A stretch of DNA of 64,000 nt, from positions 67,727 to 131,726 of the forward strand of contig CAVXRG010000011.1 of NCBI GenBank assembly GCA_963764195.1, written 5' to 3'. Of this stretch, positions 17,110-23,964 are shown piece after piece. A model generated the notes under the pieces. The model saw only the letters and a list, made by a program, of their open reading frames with translations, searched no databases and was not told the DNA's origin. The DNA comes from JBDSSS01 sp963764195. Its GTDB lineage: Bacteria > Actinomycetota > Actinomycetes > Actinomycetales > Dermatophilaceae. Both the position numbers and the translations under genes were made by a program. Position 1 is the first letter of the stretch. Each line of letters begins with the position of its first letter.

Positions 17110-17625
17110 GTGTCCAACCAGCCCTACTGGGAGAGCCCGGTCGACCGGCAGATCCGCGAGGCGCAGGAGCGGGGCGACTTCGACGACCTGCCGGGGGCGG
17201 GCAAGCCGCTCGACCTCAGCGATGCCGACGACCCCGACTGGTGGCTCAAGCGATTCGCGGCCAGGGAGAACATCGACCTCGGCGGTGCCCTGCCCGGGGC
17301 GCTGGCGTTGCGCAAGGAGTCCGCGGGCTACCCCGAGAGCCTGGCTGACGTACGGCGTGAGGAGCACGTGCGTGAGATCCTCGCCGACTACAACCGCCGG
17401 GTGCTCGCCGACCGGCTGCGCCCGGCCGTCGGCCACCTGCCGCCGCTGCTGGCGCGGACCGTCGACCTCGACGAGATGGTCGTTGAGTGGCGGACGCTGC
17501 GGGAGGGCATTGCCAGGGAGGCCGCCGAGCGGGCACTCGCGGCGGCATCGGTCGAGCCGCCGGCGCTCGCTCGCCCGCACGGGTGGTGGCGTCGGTTGGG
17601 GCGCCGGCGGCGCGATGGGTCCTGA
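17110..17625 (+). CDS. DUF1992 (DnaJ-homologue subfamily C member 28-like) domain protein
   Basis: A 171-residue soluble protein with the DUF1992 core: IREAQERGDFDDLPGAGKPL near residues 14-33, PDWWLKRFAARENI and the C-terminal DYNRRVLADRL helix. The domain occurs in eukaryotic DNAJC28 and in many short bacterial proteins, with no established biochemical role. The start is GTG at 17110, immediately after the META gene. The tail (GWWRRLGRRRRDGS) is very basic. It converges with the HAD phosphatase gene. Confidence 0.85.
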   Translation: MSNQPYWESPVDRQIREAQERGDFDDLPGAGKPLDLSDADDPDWWLKRFAARENIDLGGALPGALALRKESAGYPESLADVRREEHVREILADYNRRVLADRLRPAVGHLPPLLARTVDLDEMVVEWRTLREGIAREAAERALAAASVEPPALARPHGWWRRLGRRRRDGS

Positions 17626-17628
17626 GCG

Positions 17629-18426
17629 TCAGGGGAGGGCGCGTCGCTCGACGGCGTCGACGAGGTCGGCCACCGAGTCGACGATCGAGGTCGGGCGGTA
17701 GGGGAAGTGCTCGACCTGCTGGCGTGAGGTCGACCCGGTCAGCACGAGCACGGTCCGCAGTCCGGCCTCGAGCCCGGAGATGACGTCGGTGTCCATCCGG
17801 TCGCCGACCATGACGGTCGTCTCCGAGTGGGCGTCGAGGCGGTTGAGGGCGCTGCGCATCATCAGGGCGTTCGGCTTGCCGACGTAGTACGGGGCTCGGC
17901 CGGTCGCCGTGCTGATGAGCGCGGCGACGGAGCCGGTGGCCGGGAGGGTGCCGTAGGGGCTCGGTCCGCTCGGGTCGGGGTTGGTCGCGATGAAGCGGGC
18001 GCCCTTCTCGATGAGGCGGATCGCCCGGGTGATGGACTCGAAGGAGTAGGTGCGGGTCTCCCCGAGCACGACGTAGTCCGGGTCCCGGTCGGTCATCACG
18101 AAGCCGACGTCGTGCATCGCCGTCGTGAGGCCGGCCTCGCCGACGACGTAGGCCGTGCCGCCGGGGCGCTGGTCGGCGAGGAAGTTCGCCGTGGCCAGGG
18201 CCGAGGTCCAGATCGCCTCCTCCGGCACGTCGATCCCGCTGGAGCGCAGGCGGGCCCGCAGGTCGCGCGGCGTGAAGATCGAGTTGTTGGTCAGGACGAG
18301 GAAGCGGCGACCCGACTCACAGAGGGCGGTGATGAAGTCGGCGGCTCCGGGGATGGCGTCGTCCTCGTGGACGAGGACCCCGTCCATGTCGGTCAGCCAC
18401 GTCTCGATCGGTCGGTGCTCCGTCAT
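17629..18426 (-). CDS. HAD-IIA (NagD-like) family sugar phosphatase
   Basis: A 265-residue HAD-superfamily hydrolase. Motif I is LTDMDGVL with the nucleophile Asp13 and Asp15. Motif II is the Thr in VLTNNS near residue 45. The Lys of motif III is in YYVGKPNALM, and motif IV is VMVGDRMDTD near residues 205-214. The C2-type cap between motifs II and III gives the IIA class, which includes NagD, phosphoglycolate and 4-nitrophenyl phosphatases. The physiological substrate is not visible. The ATG at 18426 begins MTEHRPIETWLTDMDG. Confidence 0.9.
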   Translation of the reverse strand: MTEHRPIETWLTDMDGVLVHEDDAIPGAADFITALCESGRRFLVLTNNSIFTPRDLRARLRSSGIDVPEEAIWTSALATANFLADQRPGGTAYVVGEAGLTTAMHDVGFVMTDRDPDYVVLGETRTYSFESITRAIRLIEKGARFIATNPDPSGPSPYGTLPATGSVAALISTATGRAPYYVGKPNALMMRSALNRLDAHSETTVMVGDRMDTDVISGLEAGLRTVLVLTGSTSRQQVEHFPYRPTSIVDSVADLVDAVERRALP

Positions 18427-18595
18427 GGGCCCATCGTGCCAGTCGGCCACAGGCCGGGCGAGGAGGTCGGGCCTCCCCCGAGATCCGGTGGCGCCGGCTG
18501 TCGATCGGGGGCAGGCTCGATCGTGTAGCAGGTGGAGGGCGCACGTCGGGTGCACCCCTGACCCGCCGGACACCTGCCGGCAGGAGGACACCACG

Positions 18596-18976
18596 ATGAA
18601 GACCTACCTCGTCAGCCTCTTCTCACCCGCCGGTCCGCCCCCGGCCGACCTCGACCTCACGACGGTGATGGCCGACCTCGAGCTCGTCAACGCCGACATC
18701 CGGGCCGCCGGCGGGTGGGTCTTCGCTGGCGGCCTCGCCGACCAGGGCAGCGCCACCGTCATCCGCAAGAGCGGCCCGGTGGCCGACGCCGTGCTCACCG
18801 ACGGGCCGTTCATCGAGGCCAAGGAGCACCTCGGCGGCATCAGCATCGTCCGCTCCGACGACTACGACGTGGTGCTCGGCTGGGCCGAGCGGATCGCCGC
18901 GGCCACCGGGCTCCCGGTCGAGGTGCGCCCCTTCCAGGACGAGGGCGAGCCCGGCCAGTCACCGACCGCGGGATGA
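18596..18976 (+). CDS. DGPF/YCII-related domain protein
   Basis: A 126-residue protein of the YCII-related DGPF family. The eponymous motif is LTDGPFIEAKEHLGG near residues 62-76, preceded by a short N-terminal strand (KTYLVSLFSP). These ferredoxin-like-fold proteins are encoded next to group ECF42 sigma factors in many actinobacteria, exactly as here, and are thought to be partners or targets of that sigma factor. The ribosome site AGGAGGA precedes ATG 18596. The sigma gene follows four bases after the stop. Confidence 0.88.
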   Translation: MKTYLVSLFSPAGPPPADLDLTTVMADLELVNADIRAAGGWVFAGGLADQGSATVIRKSGPVADAVLTDGPFIEAKEHLGGISIVRSDDYDVVLGWAERIAAATGLPVEVRPFQDEGEPGQSPTAG

Positions 18977-18980
18977 CGGT

Positions 18981-20207
18981 GTGACGGTCACGTCCGCCGA
19001 CATCGCGCGGGTCTTCCGGGTCGAGCACGGGCGCGCGGTGGCGGTGCTCATCCGGGCGCTCGGCGACATCGACCTCGCCGAGGACGCCGTGCAGGACGCC
19101 TTCGCCATCGCGGTCGAACGCTGGCCGAGAGACGGTATGCCGCCGAGCCCGGCGGGCTGGATCATCACGACCGCACGTCGCCGGGCCATCGACCGGCTCC
19201 GTCGGGAGTCCACCCGGGACGAGCGGCATGCCGAGGCGTCCCGCCTCAGCGCACCGGACGAGCCACGAGAGGAGGGGCCCGTGCGCGACGAACGACTGCG
19301 GCTCGTCTTCACCTGCTGCCACCCCGCGCTCTCGCGCGAGGCGCAGGTCGCACTGACCCTGCGCCTGCTCGGGGGTCTCTCGACCCCCGAGATCGCCAGG
19401 GCCTTCCTCGTCCCGGAGTCGACGATGGCCCAGCGGATCGTCCGCGCCAAGAGGAAGATCCGCGATGCGGGCATCCCCTACCGCGTCCCGCGCGAGGCCG
19501 ACCTACCTGCTCGGCTGGCCTCGGTGCTGACCGTCGTCTACCTCGTCTTCACCGAGGGCCACACCGCCTCGTCCGGACCGGACCTCGGCCGCCCCGACCT
19601 CGCGGCCGAGGCGATCCGGCTCGGCCGTTCGCTCGCCGAGCTGATGCCCGGCGAGCCCGAGGTCGCCGGCCTGCTGGCCCTGATGCTGCTCAGCGAGGCG
19701 CGCCGCCCCGCCCGGACCGACGCCGCGGGCGCCCCCGTGCTGCTCGCCGACCAGGACCGGTCGCGCTGGGATCCCGACATGGTTGCCGAGGGCCACCGGA
19801 TCGTCCGGGCGTGCCTGCGTCGGGGGTCGCCCGGACCCTTCCAGGTGCAGGCGGCCATCCACGCGGTGCACACCGATGCGCGGTCGGCGGACGACACGGA
19901 CTGGGGCCAGGTCGTGGCGCTCTACGACCAGCTCCTCTCCCTCGCCCCCACCGACGTCGTGCGGCTCAACCGGGCCGTGGCCGTGGCCGAGCTGGCTGGC
20001 CCGGCCGAGGGCCTCCGGCTCGTCAGCGGCCTTGCGCTCGAGACCTACCCCGCCCTGCACGCGGTCCGCGCCGAGCTGATGGCGCGCCTGGGCCGGACGG
20101 ACGAGGCAGCGCAGGAGTGGCTCGTCGCGGCCGACCTCAGCGGCAACGAGCAGGAGGCGACCCACCTGAGGAAGCGGGCGGCGGCGGTCCTGCGGCGTCC
20201 GTTGTGA
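18981..20207 (+). CDS. ECF42-type RNA polymerase sigma factor with C-terminal TPR-like extension
   Basis: A 408-residue sigma-70-family protein, about twice the length of a plain ECF factor. Region 2 is near residues 10-75 (DLAEDAVQDAFAIAVERWP and GWIITTARRRAIDRL). Region 4 is near 110-165 (LTLRLLGGLSTPEIARAFLV, then MAQRIVRAKRKIRDAG). The remaining 230 residues are helical and repeat-like, including the AAIHAVHTDARSADDTDWGQ and LNRAVAVAE segments typical of the ECF42 extension. No anti-sigma gene is adjacent; group members are thought to be regulated through the extension. The start is GTG at 18981. Confidence 0.9.
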   Translation: MTVTSADIARVFRVEHGRAVAVLIRALGDIDLAEDAVQDAFAIAVERWPRDGMPPSPAGWIITTARRRAIDRLRRESTRDERHAEASRLSAPDEPREEGPVRDERLRLVFTCCHPALSREAQVALTLRLLGGLSTPEIARAFLVPESTMAQRIVRAKRKIRDAGIPYRVPREADLPARLASVLTVVYLVFTEGHTASSGPDLGRPDLAAEAIRLGRSLAELMPGEPEVAGLLALMLLSEARRPARTDAAGAPVLLADQDRSRWDPDMVAEGHRIVRACLRRGSPGPFQVQAAIHAVHTDARSADDTDWGQVVALYDQLLSLAPTDVVRLNRAVAVAELAGPAEGLRLVSGLALETYPALHAVRAELMARLGRTDEAAQEWLVAADLSGNEQEATHLRKRAAAVLRRPL

Positions 20208-20227
20208 CCGGGCGGTAACGTGCGGCC

Positions 20228-21187
20228 ATGACGTCATCCAGCTCGGTCGCCTCCGACGCGGCCCCCCTCGACCTCGCGTCCCCGTGGGGCGGGCACAGCC
20301 GCACCGCCGACCTCGGGGGCCCGGTCCACTGGGTCGACTTCGGCGGACCGGAGTCTCCGGGAGGGGAGGGTCTGGCGCCGGTCGTCCTCGTCCACGGCCT
20401 CGGTGGCTCGCACCTCAACTGGCTCCAGACGGGCCCGCAGCTCGCCCGGACGCGCCGGGTCGTCGCGCTCGACCTCGCCGGATTCGGGCTCACCCCCGCC
20501 GACGGCCGCTCCACCTCGGTGCAGGCGAACGCCGACCTGCTCGCCCGCTTCGTCGAGGAGGTCGTCGGCGGGCCGGTGGTCCTCGTCGGGAACTCGATGG
20601 GCGGGATGATCTCGCTCCTGCTCGCCGCCGAGCGACCGGACCTCGTCGCCGGCCTCGCCCTGGTCGACCCGTCACTGCCGAGCACCGGCCACCGCCCGGA
20701 CCGGTCGGTCACGGTCGCCTTCGCCGCCTACGCCATCCCGTTCGTCGGGGAGCGCTTCATCACCCGCAGCAACCGCCGCTACACCGAGCGCGAGCGCGTC
20801 CAGCGCACGATCGATCTCTGCTTCGCCGACCCGAGCCGCTCGGACCCCGGCGTCTTCGACGCGAGCGTCACGCTGACCGCATACCGCTCGACCCTGCCGG
20901 GGCTGGAGAGCGCCTACCTCGACGCGGCCCGGTCGCTCCTCGGCGTCCTCCGCGCCAGCCGTCGGTATGCCGCCCAGATCCTCTCGATCGAGGCCCCCGT
21001 CCTGCTCGTGCACGGCGACCAGGACCGCCTCGTGCCCGTCGAGTCCGCCCGACGTGCCGCCCAGGCCAACCCGGCCTGGACGTCGGTCTTCCTCCCCGGG
21101 GTCGGCCACACGCCGCAGCTCGAGGTGCCGGACGTCGTGCTCGAGCATCTCGAGCCGTGGCTCGACGGCGTGACGCCGAGCGCGTAG
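20228..21187 (+). CDS. Alpha/beta hydrolase
   Basis: A 319-residue alpha/beta-hydrolase-fold enzyme with no signal peptide. The oxyanion region reads VVLVHGLGGSHLNW near residue 57. The nucleophile elbow is GNSMGGM near residue 123 (Ser), the acidic residue is expected in VLLVHGDQDRLVP near 260, and the catalytic His is in LPGVGHTPQLE near 296. Substrate unknown; the fold covers esterases, lactonases and haloperoxidases. TAACGT lies six bases before the ATG, the leaderless promoter geometry common in this window. Confidence 0.9.
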   Translation: MTSSSSVASDAAPLDLASPWGGHSRTADLGGPVHWVDFGGPESPGGEGLAPVVLVHGLGGSHLNWLQTGPQLARTRRVVALDLAGFGLTPADGRSTSVQANADLLARFVEEVVGGPVVLVGNSMGGMISLLLAAERPDLVAGLALVDPSLPSTGHRPDRSVTVAFAAYAIPFVGERFITRSNRRYTERERVQRTIDLCFADPSRSDPGVFDASVTLTAYRSTLPGLESAYLDAARSLLGVLRASRRYAAQILSIEAPVLLVHGDQDRLVPVESARRAAQANPAWTSVFLPGVGHTPQLEVPDVVLEHLEPWLDGVTPSA

Positions 21188-21196
21188 CCGTGGTCG

Positions 21197-21412
21197 TCAG
21201 CGGCGGCCGTACTTCTTGTGGACCGCTTGCCGGCTGACGCCGAGCTGGGTGGCGATCTCGGCCCACGCCATCCCGCCGTTGCGGGCGCGGCGCACGACGG
21301 CGGCCTCGGTCCGGTCGGCCGCCCGGCGCAGCTCGCGCGCGGCCGCGAGCGCCTGCCTCGGGTCCTCGTCGCCGGTCGCCTGCGCGATCCTCAGCACCTC
21401 GTCCACCTCCAT
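21197..21412 (-). CDS. Small helix-turn-helix DNA-binding protein (71 aa)
   Basis: A short protein whose C-terminal third is a clear helix-turn-helix: GMAWAEIATQLGVSRQAVHKKYGRR. The first half is a charged helix (EVDEVLRIAQATGDEDPRQA) likely used for dimerisation. A GTG at 21460 in the same frame is rejected as start because it sits inside the promoter. TTGACA (complement of 21480-21485) and TAGTGT (complement of 21457-21462) are 17 bases apart and place transcription start downstream of 21457. Two GTCAAC-N4-GTTGAC sites cover this promoter, so the protein very probably represses itself and the divergent VOC gene. Confidence 0.8.
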   Translation of the reverse strand: MEVDEVLRIAQATGDEDPRQALAAARELRRAADRTEAAVVRRARNGGMAWAEIATQLGVSRQAVHKKYGRR

Positions 21413-21442
21413 CGGTCGTCCACCGTCCGCCCCGTCGCTCGC

Positions 21443-21458
21443 GTCAACTCCAGTTGAC
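21443..21458. promoter_or_regulatory. Operator candidate 1 (GTCAAC-N4-GTTGAC)
   Basis: A perfect 6-4-6 inverted repeat, GTCAACTCCAGTTGAC, overlapping the -10 box and expected start point of the small HTH gene's promoter. It shares its arms exactly with a second copy 37 bases away. It is the presumed binding site of the product of the adjacent HTH gene. Confidence 0.75.
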
Positions 21459-21485
21459 ACTAGGCCGAGGTGCGGGAGGTGTCAA
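21457..21485 (-). promoter_or_regulatory. Promoter of the small HTH gene
   Basis: On the minus strand, TTGACA (21485-21480) is followed after exactly 17 bases by TAGTGT (21462-21457), a near-consensus housekeeping-sigma promoter. Both boxes are embedded in the two GTCAAC/GTTGAC operators, which fits autorepression. Confidence 0.65.
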
Positions 21486-21497
21486 CGGTGGTTGACA
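21480..21497. promoter_or_regulatory. Operator candidate 2 (TGTCAAC-N4-GTTGACA)
   Basis: A perfect 7-4-7 inverted repeat, TGTCAACGGTGGTTGACA, covering the -35 box of the HTH gene promoter and lying just upstream of the divergent VOC coding sequence. Together with the site at 21443-21458 it gives a two-operator arrangement between divergent genes. Confidence 0.75.
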
Positions 21498-21532
21498 AGC
21501 CAGAGGGGTGGTCGCCGCCGCCGGGCCGGACG

Positions 21533-21943
21533 ATGATGTCGCCCATGGCGCTCTCGCTCTCGCACACCACCGTCAATGCCCTCGACGCCCACGCGCAGTC
21601 GGTCTGGTGGGCCGACCTGCTCGGCTACCACGAGGACGCGGCAGACCCGAACCTCCCCGGCCACGAGGAGTGCCTCATCCTCTCGCCCGACGAGTCCCAC
21701 CGGCTGCTCTTCATCGAGGTGGCGGACGTGAAGCAGGGTCGCAACCGGATCCATCTCGACCTGCGACCCGTCGGCGCGACCCGTGACGAGGAGCACGAGC
21801 GCGTCCTCGGGCTCGGGGCGAGCGACGTCGAGGACTGCCGCACGGCGGGCGGTCGGGGCTGGTGGGTGATGGCCGATCCCGAGGGCAACGAGTTCTGCAT
21901 CCTGCGCAGCGACGCCGAGCGCCGGGCCGCCGGCGACCTCTGA
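21533..21943 (+). CDS. VOC (glyoxalase-like) family protein
   Basis: A 136-residue VOC-superfamily protein with two beta-alpha-beta-beta-beta halves: LSLSHTTVNALDAHAQSVWW...LGYHED at the N-terminus and RNRIHLDLRPVG...WWVMADPEGNEFCILR at the C-terminus. His in the first and second halves and Glu in NEFCI are candidate metal ligands. Start choice is uncertain. ATG 21533 is used, while ATGs at 21536 and 21545 are equally possible. An upstream in-frame GTG at 21470 would place operator DNA inside the gene and is unlikely. It is divergent from the small HTH regulator and probably under its control. Substrate unknown. Confidence 0.8.
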   Translation: MMSPMALSLSHTTVNALDAHAQSVWWADLLGYHEDAADPNLPGHEECLILSPDESHRLLFIEVADVKQGRNRIHLDLRPVGATRDEEHERVLGLGASDVEDCRTAGGRGWWVMADPEGNEFCILRSDAERRAAGDL

Positions 21944-21998
21944 CGCGCTCGGAGCATGATGGGGTCAGGACCATCGACCTCGAGGAAGGCTGCCACCC

Positions 21999-22616
21999 AT
22001 GGACGCGCACGACTGGGACGAGAGGTATGCCGCCCACGACCTCGTGTGGTCGGCGACGCCCAACCGCTTCGTCGAGGAGCTGATCGGGCCGCTGCCGGCC
22101 GGGGCGGCGATCGACATCGCCGCGGGTGAGGGTCGCAACGCGATCTGGCTCGCCGGGCGTGGCTGGACCGTGACCGGCTGCGACTACTCGCCGGTCGCCG
22201 TCGACCGGATGCGCGAGCTGGCGGCCCAGGCGCTCGGTGACGACGTGGCCCGACTGACCCCGGTCGTCGCCGACGCCACCGCGGCGCTGCCCGGGGGCAC
22301 GGCGGCATACGACGTGGCGCTCTTCTCCTACCTCCAGCTGCCCGATGCCGAGATGCGTGCGGCTCTGCGGCACGCGGTGGACGCGGTGCGCGAGGGGGGT
22401 CAGGTCGTCGTCATCGGTCACGCGGGGCGCAATCTCACTGAAGGGCAAGGGGGTCCGAGCGACCGGGCCGTGCTCTACGACCCTGACGAGGTGCTCGAGC
22501 GGGTGGCCGGACTGCCCGTGGAGGTCGTCTCGTCGGAGATCCGCACCCGGCCGGTCGACACCCCGGAGGGGACGCGCGACGCCCTCGACACGGTCGTCGT
22601 GCTGCGCCGGACGTGA
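21999..22616 (+). CDS. Class I SAM-dependent methyltransferase (TehB-like)
   Basis: A 205-residue Rossmann-fold methyltransferase. It opens MDAHDWDERYAAHDLVWSAT and NRFVEEL, characteristic of the tellurite/thiopurine-type subgroup. SAM motif I is AIDIAAGEGRNAIWLAGRGW near residues 37-56, motif II GCDYSPVAVDRM, and the DVALFSYLQLP segment is motif IV. The substrate is unknown. The start ATG has GAGGAAGG upstream. Its TGA overlaps the GTG of the following YnfA-like gene, so the two are translationally coupled. Confidence 0.88.
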   Translation: MDAHDWDERYAAHDLVWSATPNRFVEELIGPLPAGAAIDIAAGEGRNAIWLAGRGWTVTGCDYSPVAVDRMRELAAQALGDDVARLTPVVADATAALPGGTAAYDVALFSYLQLPDAEMRAALRHAVDAVREGGQVVVIGHAGRNLTEGQGGPSDRAVLYDPDEVLERVAGLPVEVVSSEIRTRPVDTPEGTRDALDTVVVLRRT

Positions 22617-22948
22617 CCGTCGCACGCTCGGTCCTGCTCTTCGCGCTCGCCGCGCTGGCTGAGATCGGCGGCGCGTGGCTCGTGTGGCAGGGCGTGCGAG
22701 AGCACCGGGGCTGGGTGTGGGTGGGGGCCGGGGTGATCGCCCTGGGGGCCTACGGCTTCGTCGCGACGCTCCAGCCCGACCCGCACTTCGGGCGGATCCT
22801 CGCTGCCTACGGTGGGGTGTTCGTCGCCGGGTCGCTGGCCTGGGGGATGGCGGTGGACGGCTTCCGGCCGGACCGGTGGGACGTGATCGGTGCGGTCTTG
22901 TGTCTCGCGGGGATGGCCCTCATCATGTTCGTGCCCCGCAGCCGATGA
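22613..22948 (+). CDS. YnfA family small membrane protein
   Basis: A 111-residue protein with four transmembrane helices and the YnfA pattern: LFALAALAEIGGAWLVWQ, the short basic loop, then GVIALGAYGFVATLQPDPHFGRILAAYGGVFV and a final helix VIGAVLCLAGMALIMFVP. YnfA is related to the small-multidrug-resistance fold, and transport activity is unproven for most members. GTG 22613 overlaps the methyltransferase stop codon. The CsoR-type operator candidate begins ten bases after its stop. Confidence 0.9.
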   Translation: MTVARSVLLFALAALAEIGGAWLVWQGVREHRGWVWVGAGVIALGAYGFVATLQPDPHFGRILAAYGGVFVAGSLAWGMAVDGFRPDRWDVIGAVLCLAGMALIMFVPRSR

Positions 22949-22957
22949 TGCATCTGC

Positions 22958-22973
22958 ATACGGGTGGGGGTAT
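22958..22973. promoter_or_regulatory. CsoR-family operator candidate (ATAC-GGGTGGGG-GTAT)
   Basis: ATACGGGTGGGGGTAT has inverted ATAC/GTAT ends around a G-tract, the pattern described for CsoR/RcnR-family operators. It lies 48 bases before the GTG of the CsoR-family gene, so autoregulation is likely. There is no other target gene immediately downstream apart from the hemerythrin-like gene. Confidence 0.65.
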
Positions 22974-23021
22974 CATGGAGCGTCTGCCCCTCGCGGACCA
23001 CCCACTCACCAGGAGGACCCC

Positions 23022-23282
23022 GTGGAGCTCGACGTCAACGAGATGCAGTCGGTCATCCGACGGCTCAACCGCGCCCAGGGCCAGATCGGCGGCATCGTCC
23101 GGATGATCGAGGACGGCCGCGACTGCAAGGACATCGTCACACAGCTGGCCGCGGTCTCCAAGGCACTCGACCGGGCCGGTTTCGCCGTCATCGCGACCGG
23201 GCTGCGCGAGTGCCTCACCGACCCCGACGGCAAGGACCTCGACGTCGCCGACATGGAGAAGCTCTTCCTGTCGCTTGCCTGA
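23022..23282 (+). CDS. CsoR/RcnR-family repressor lacking the conserved His (CstR-like)
   Basis: An 86-residue four-helix-type repressor of the metal-sensitive (DUF156) family: IRRLNRAQGQIGGIVRMIED, then RDCKDIVTQLAAV and TGLRECLTD. Cys35 and Cys64 are 29 residues apart, as the two Cys of CsoR and CstR are. The His that lies four residues before the second Cys in copper CsoR is Gly60 here. A two-Cys, His-less site is the pattern of CstR, the persulfide sensor, so copper sensing is doubtful. No sulfur-oxidation gene is adjacent, so the signal is unknown. The start is GTG with AGGAGGA upstream. Confidence 0.85.
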   Translation: MELDVNEMQSVIRRLNRAQGQIGGIVRMIEDGRDCKDIVTQLAAVSKALDRAGFAVIATGLRECLTDPDGKDLDVADMEKLFLSLA

Positions 23283-23345
23283 GACCGGTCGACCTCTGGA
23301 CGCCCGGCCCGCACCGCGGGAGCATGGGCGGGGACGGAGGTCGCG

Positions 23346-23858
23346 ATGAACGAGCAGCCGCGCAGCGTGTCGAGCACGGACCCGCCGCTGCCCTCCGGTG
23401 CAGACGAGGCGGCCGATCTCGCTGTCCACCTCGCCCGGGTGCGCGCGCACCGGGCGGAGCTCGGCGAGTCACTGAGGGCGGTCGACGACGCGCTCGCCGC
23501 CGCGGCCGCGCAGGATTCCGCGTGGCCCGAGCGGGTCGCCGCCGCGCTCGCAGAGCTGGCCCACGACCTGCGCGACCACGTCGAGATCACCGAGGGGGAG
23601 CGGGGCCTCTACGCCCGGATGCGCCACACCGCGCCGCGCCTCGCCACGCCGATCGACCGACTGCACAGCGAGCACCCCCGCCACCGGGAGCAGGTCGAGC
23701 GGCTGCTCGCGGGCCTCGAGCGAGACGGCGCCGCAGCCGACCTCGCGACGGTCCGGGCCGAGGTGGGGGCCCTGACCGCTGCGCTGCGTGCGCACCGTCA
23801 GCGCGGCCGCGACCTCGTGCACGAGGCCTACGACATCGACCTCGGCGGCTCCGGCTGA
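23346..23858 (+). CDS. Hemerythrin-like helical protein
   Basis: A 170-residue, almost fully helical protein. The central part (LRDHVEITEGERGLYARMRH, then LHSEHPRHREQVERLL and RAHRQRGRDLVHEAYDIDLG) follows the hemerythrin HHE four-helix layout with His and Glu at plausible ligand positions. The N-terminal His motif is poor, so the di-iron site may be incomplete. No signal peptide. It follows the CsoR-family gene by 63 bases on the same strand and may be co-regulated. Confidence is lower than for the other two hemerythrins in the window. Confidence 0.65.
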   Translation: MNEQPRSVSSTDPPLPSGADEAADLAVHLARVRAHRAELGESLRAVDDALAAAAAQDSAWPERVAAALAELAHDLRDHVEITEGERGLYARMRHTAPRLATPIDRLHSEHPRHREQVERLLAGLERDGAAADLATVRAEVGALTAALRAHRQRGRDLVHEAYDIDLGGSG

Positions 23859-23880
23859 GCCGGCCCCGCGGCATACCTCC

Positions 23881-23963
23881 TTTTCGTCGCCCGGGCTACC
23901 AAACGTGCGGGCCGTAGGCCGGTTGGGCGCGGTTTTCGTCGCCCGGGCTACCAAAGGTGCGGG
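23881..23963. repeat. Direct repeat between convergent genes (2 x 31 bp)
   Basis: TTTTCGTCGCCCGGGCTACC followed by AAACGTGCGGG (23881-23911) recurs at 23933-23963 with one mismatch, 52 bases apart. Each copy has the palindrome GCCCGGGC. The pair fills the gap between the hemerythrin-like gene and the converging methyltransferase gene, which ends two bases after the second copy. I see no open frame in it. It may be an intergenic repeat family or part of a bidirectional terminator. Confidence 0.7.
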
Positions 23964-23964
23964 G

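Noticed and set aside
21413..21460. N-terminal extension of the small HTH protein from GTG 21460
   Set aside because: It would place the start codon inside the -10 box and operator 1; ATG 21412 is consistent with the promoter.
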